Assembly: GCA_013698165.1 (NCBI GenBank) | Contig: JACCVN010000636.1 | Location: 1-6,962 of the forward strand | Reading direction: 5' to 3' | Length of the DNA stretch: 6,962 nt | Origin: Parachlamydiaceae bacterium | Lineage (GTDB): Bacteria; Chlamydiota; Chlamydiia; Chlamydiales; Parachlamydiaceae | Shown: piece after piece, positions 5,299 to 6,962 of the stretch | Numbering within the stretch: position 1 is the first letter of the stretch | Layout: every line of letters starts with the position of its first letter | Position numbers and translations under genes: made by a program | Notes under the pieces: model-generated | Databases searched by the model: none | What the model was told of the DNA's origin: nothing | What the model saw: the letters and a program-made list of their open reading frames with translations, nothing else

Positions 5299-5468
5299 CT
5301 TTGCAAGTTATCACACGCGCAAAGACCGATCAGGCAATGGTGTTTTGTACCCGTAGTGTAGTTAGGCCCGCGAGAATTTACGTTTTTATCATTGGTGAAG
5401 CTTTTAAACTTTAAAAAGTTTTTTTGCTATCCCGTACGGAAGAATGTTATTTTATGTATTCTTGCCGC
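5298..5468 (+). ncRNA. Candidate IS110 bridge RNA (5' non-coding region of the transposase gene)
   Basis: IS110-group elements encode a bridge RNA in the non-coding end before the transposase gene; it binds the recombinase and pairs with target and donor DNA through two loops. Here, just after a -10 box, the sequence can form stem A (TCTTTGC 5298-5304 with GCAAAGA 5319-5325). Stem B joins CAATGGTG at 5335-5342 to 5387-5394 with two G-U pairs, and carries an inner 4-bp stem at 5346-5349/5379-5382. The apical loop at 5350-5378 begins CCCGTAGTGTAGTTA, close to the repeat motif at 5171-5185. An AT-rich stem (AAACTT 5406-5411, AAGTTT 5416-5421) and the palindrome CCGTACGG (5432-5439) follow, where a donor loop might lie. 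Ends are approximate; I matched no known RNA family, and the structure is hand-drawn. Confidence 0.35.
5424..5453 (+). promoter_or_regulatory. Weak candidate promoter for the transposase gene
   Basis: TTGCTA (5424-5429), an 18-bp spacer and TATTTT (5448-5453) give a weak sigma-70-like pair about 50 bp before the start codon. It would produce a mRNA separate from the bridge-RNA candidate. The evidence is only hexamer resemblance in AT-rich DNA. Confidence 0.2.
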
Positions 5469-5492
5469 GTGTGTTGACTTTTTTAAACACAC
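5469..5492 (+). promoter_or_regulatory. Hairpin next to the transposase ribosome binding site
   Basis: GTGTGTT (5469-5475) and AACACAC (5486-5492) form a perfect 7-bp stem with a 10-nt loop, ending two bases before the GGAG at 5495-5498. Such a stem could hinder ribosome access and keep transposase expression low, or could close the 3' side of the upstream RNA. The GGAG itself is not sequestered. Confidence 0.35.
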
Positions 5493-5504
5493 ATGGAGAT
5501 ATGA

Positions 5505-6896
5505 ATGATAGCAAAAAAGATTGATAAAAGTAAACCCAATAAATCAGCAGTGCCCAAGCAACAAAAAAAAAATGCTTTGGACTTCATTAATGTAAACGCT
5601 GCAGGAATCGATATCGGTTCAAAATCGCATTTTGTTGCAATCCCTGAAGGACGAGATACAGAATGCGTTCGTGAATTTAAAACATTCACTAACAGTTTAA
5701 TTGGATTAGTTTCTTGGCTAAAAAAGGTTGGAATCACTTCTGTTGCAATGGAGTCTACAGGAGTTTATTGGATACCTGTTTACGATATGTTAGAAAAGTC
5801 TGGCTTTGATGTTTTACTTGTTAATGCAAAACACATTAAAAATGTACCTGGAAGGAAAACTGATGTAAATGACTGTCAATGGATCCAGCAATTGCATACA
5901 TATGGCTTGTTAAGAGGGTCATTTCGTCCTAAAGACAAAATTCTTAAAATGCGGACTCTTCTAAGACATCGATCCACAATGATTGATTATGCATCCTCGC
6001 ATATACAGCATGTTCAAAAATCATTATCTTTAATGAACATTCAGCTGAATAATGTCATCCGAGATGTTATGGGCGCCACAGGAATGAAAATTATTAGAGC
6101 AATTATTGAGGGGGAAAGAGATCCCGAAAAACTTGCCAAATATAGAGATCCCAACTGTAAAAGTACTGAAAAAGAAATTTGTGAATCTTTGGTTGGGAAC
6201 TATCAAGAAGATCATATGTTCTGTCTAAAACAGGCTCTAGAGCTATATGACTACTACTCAATCAAAATTGCCGAATGTGATTTAGAGATAGAAAAAATAA
6301 TGAATGAAATGGAATCACTTATAGGTGAAGGAGAGCCAAAAGCTTATACCAAGAAAAAGACCACACAAAAGCATAAATTTGCCTTTTCTTTGTATGAGGA
6401 GCTAATACGAATTACAGGAGTGGATTTAACTGCTATTCCCGGATTAAATGTACAAAGTGTAGCCAAAATTATTTCTGAAGTAGGCGTTGACATGAGTAAA
6501 TGGGAAACTAGCAAGCAATTTGCAGCATGGCTAGGGCTATGTCCTGGCAATAAAATTTCAGGAGGAAAAAGGCTAAGCGGCAAAACAGCACCTTGCTCAA
6601 ATAAAGCTGCAGCTGCATTTAGAATGGGGGCAAATGCATTAAGGAGAAGTAATACAGCGCTAGGAGCCTTTTTTAGAAGGATGAGTGGTCGTTTAATTCC
6701 AGCCAAAGCTATTACTGCAGCAGCACATAAATTAGCGGTGATATTTTATAATATGTTGAAAACAGGTCAAGAATATATGGAGAGTGGTGCGCAGTATTAT
6801 GAAATGGAATATAGAGACAGGTGCGTAAAAAGCTTAGTGAAGAAAGCTACTCGATTAGGCTTTGCCATTGTGCCCATAGAACCTATACAGAATTAA
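5505..6896 (+). CDS. IS110-family transposase (DEDD / Transposase_20)
   Basis: A 463-residue, apparently intact IS110-family recombinase. The N-terminal RuvC-like domain shows the DEDD acidic set: D36 in GIDIGSK, E83 in AMESTGVYW, and D120 and D123 in KTDVNDCQW. A helical linker (about 140-300) carries a Lys-rich segment at 283-291. The C-terminal Tnp domain begins with the helix-hairpin-helix-like ITGVDLTAIPGL (303-314) and contains AAWLGLCPG (340-348) and ISGGKRLSGK (351-360). The Ser in ISGG (S352) is at the place expected for the family's catalytic serine. The protein is longer than many IS110 transposases, mostly in the middle and C-terminal tail. GGAG at 5495-5498 supports the ATG at 5505; an ATG at 5501 opens a different frame that stops at 5524. 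Codons 20-23 span a run of ten A residues (5563-5572), a possible slippage site. In this family it works with a bridge RNA to excise and insert the element. Confidence 0.95.
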   Translation: MIAKKIDKSKPNKSAVPKQQKKNALDFINVNAAGIDIGSKSHFVAIPEGRDTECVREFKTFTNSLIGLVSWLKKVGITSVAMESTGVYWIPVYDMLEKSGFDVLLVNAKHIKNVPGRKTDVNDCQWIQQLHTYGLLRGSFRPKDKILKMRTLLRHRSTMIDYASSHIQHVQKSLSLMNIQLNNVIRDVMGATGMKIIRAIIEGERDPEKLAKYRDPNCKSTEKEICESLVGNYQEDHMFCLKQALELYDYYSIKIAECDLEIEKIMNEMESLIGEGEPKAYTKKKTTQKHKFAFSLYEELIRITGVDLTAIPGLNVQSVAKIISEVGVDMSKWETSKQFAAWLGLCPGNKISGGKRLSGKTAPCSNKAAAAFRMGANALRRSNTALGAFFRRMSGRLIPAKAITAAAHKLAVIFYNMLKTGQEYMESGAQYYEMEYRDRCVKSLVKKATRLGFAIVPIEPIQN

Positions 6897-6900
6897 AGAC

Positions 6901-6915
6901 TTAGAAAACTTCTAA
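6901..6915. repeat. Short inverted repeat after the transposase stop
   Basis: TTAGAA-aac-TTCTAA starts five bases after the stop codon. The A-run that follows means the minus strand has T residues before the stem rather than after it, so it is not a terminator for the transposase. It may be a subterminal feature of the element's right end or a chance AT-rich palindrome. Confidence 0.3.
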
Positions 6916-6962
6916 AAAAACACAAGAAAAAGAATGGAAGCGCACGCACATTGATATAAAGT

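Larger units (their letters stand above)
4655..5504. other. Repeat-rich non-coding region between the helical-protein gene and the IS110 transposase
   Basis: About 850 nt with no credible gene. Short GC-rich hairpins of the type GCCCC-nnnn-GGGGC recur in intact and decayed forms: 4811-4824, 4856-4868, 4893-4908, 5066-5078 and 5144-5157, plus ACCGC-ttc-GCGGT at 5190-5202. Other stems are CATTTT/AAAATG (4934-4953) and GGGAAG/CTTCCC (4920-4987). The first part (4655-4785) shows no strong structure. The right part, from about 5190 to 5300 onward, is likely the left non-coding end of the IS110 element. The region looks like an accumulation zone for REP-like elements. Confidence 0.7.
5188..6962 (+). 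mobile_element. IS110-family insertion sequence (ends not fixed)
   Basis: The element consists of a 5' non-coding segment with structured RNA potential and one intact transposase gene. IS110-family elements usually lack strong terminal inverted repeats and make no conventional target duplication, so ends cannot be read from this sequence alone. The left end given here follows the target-like CCCATAGTGTAGTTA-CT ending at 5187 and is a hypothesis. An end nearer 5265, after the terminator hairpin, is also possible. The right end lies after the transposase stop at 6896 and may be within or beyond the window. Confidence 0.55.

Noticed and set aside
4996..5361. 121-codon open frame across the tandem repeats and terminator
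   Set aside because: It begins at TTG without a ribosome binding site and translates through the tandem units, the palindrome and the terminator stem, so it is a by-product of repeat sequence.
5474..5502. TTGACT followed 17 bp later by AGATAT as a transposase promoter
   Set aside because: The -10 would overlap the start codon, leaving no leader or ribosome binding site.
5501..5524. ATG at 5501 as the transposase start
   Set aside because: It opens a 7-codon frame ending in TGA and is out of frame with the transposase; ATG 5505 has better spacing from GGAG.
6344..6706. 120-codon minus-strand frame inside the transposase gene
   Set aside because: Antisense shadow of the conserved C-terminal transposase domain.

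Overview
The window is AT-rich bacterial DNA carrying four credible protein genes and two repeat-rich intergenic regions. No rRNA, tRNA or CRISPR array was seen. A eukaryotic-type PPP protein phosphatase, a large lineage-restricted helical protein, an exported methyltransferase and an IS110 element next to palindromic repeats suggest an intracellular or amoeba-associated bacterium. A Parachlamydia/Protochlamydia-like chlamydia is my best guess. That is an inference from gene style and composition, since no phylogenetic marker is present.

Layout. Positions 1-324 are non-coding and hold a hairpin repeat, a short palindrome and a consensus -10 box. A PPP-family Ser/Thr phosphatase gene follows on + (325-1569). 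A second copy of the hairpin repeat (1571-1636) fills the gap to a convergent gene on - (1640-2386), which encodes a SAM-dependent methyltransferase with an N-terminal signal peptide. A non-coding divergent interval (2387-2758) leads to a 631-residue, mostly helical protein of unknown function on + (2759-4654). Positions 4655-5504 form a dense patchwork of GC-rich palindromes: a 44-nt inverted repeat pair, three tandem 25-nt units, several short hairpins and a bidirectional terminator-like stem-loop. The last gene (5505-6896) is an intact IS110-family DEDD transposase.

How the parts may work together. The first three genes are separate transcription units with their own start signals and show no shared pathway. 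The phosphatase and the helical protein could be host-directed effectors, but only the phosphatase has a recognisable activity. The most interesting part is the 5' non-coding region of the IS110 element. It has a consensus -10 box followed by stem-loops, as expected for an IS110 bridge RNA. One predicted loop contains a 15-nt sequence matching 14/15 to the palindromic repeat just upstream of the element. This could be a bridge-RNA target guide beside its own target, i.e. an IS110 system aimed at REP-like palindromes. The element's exact ends are not determined.
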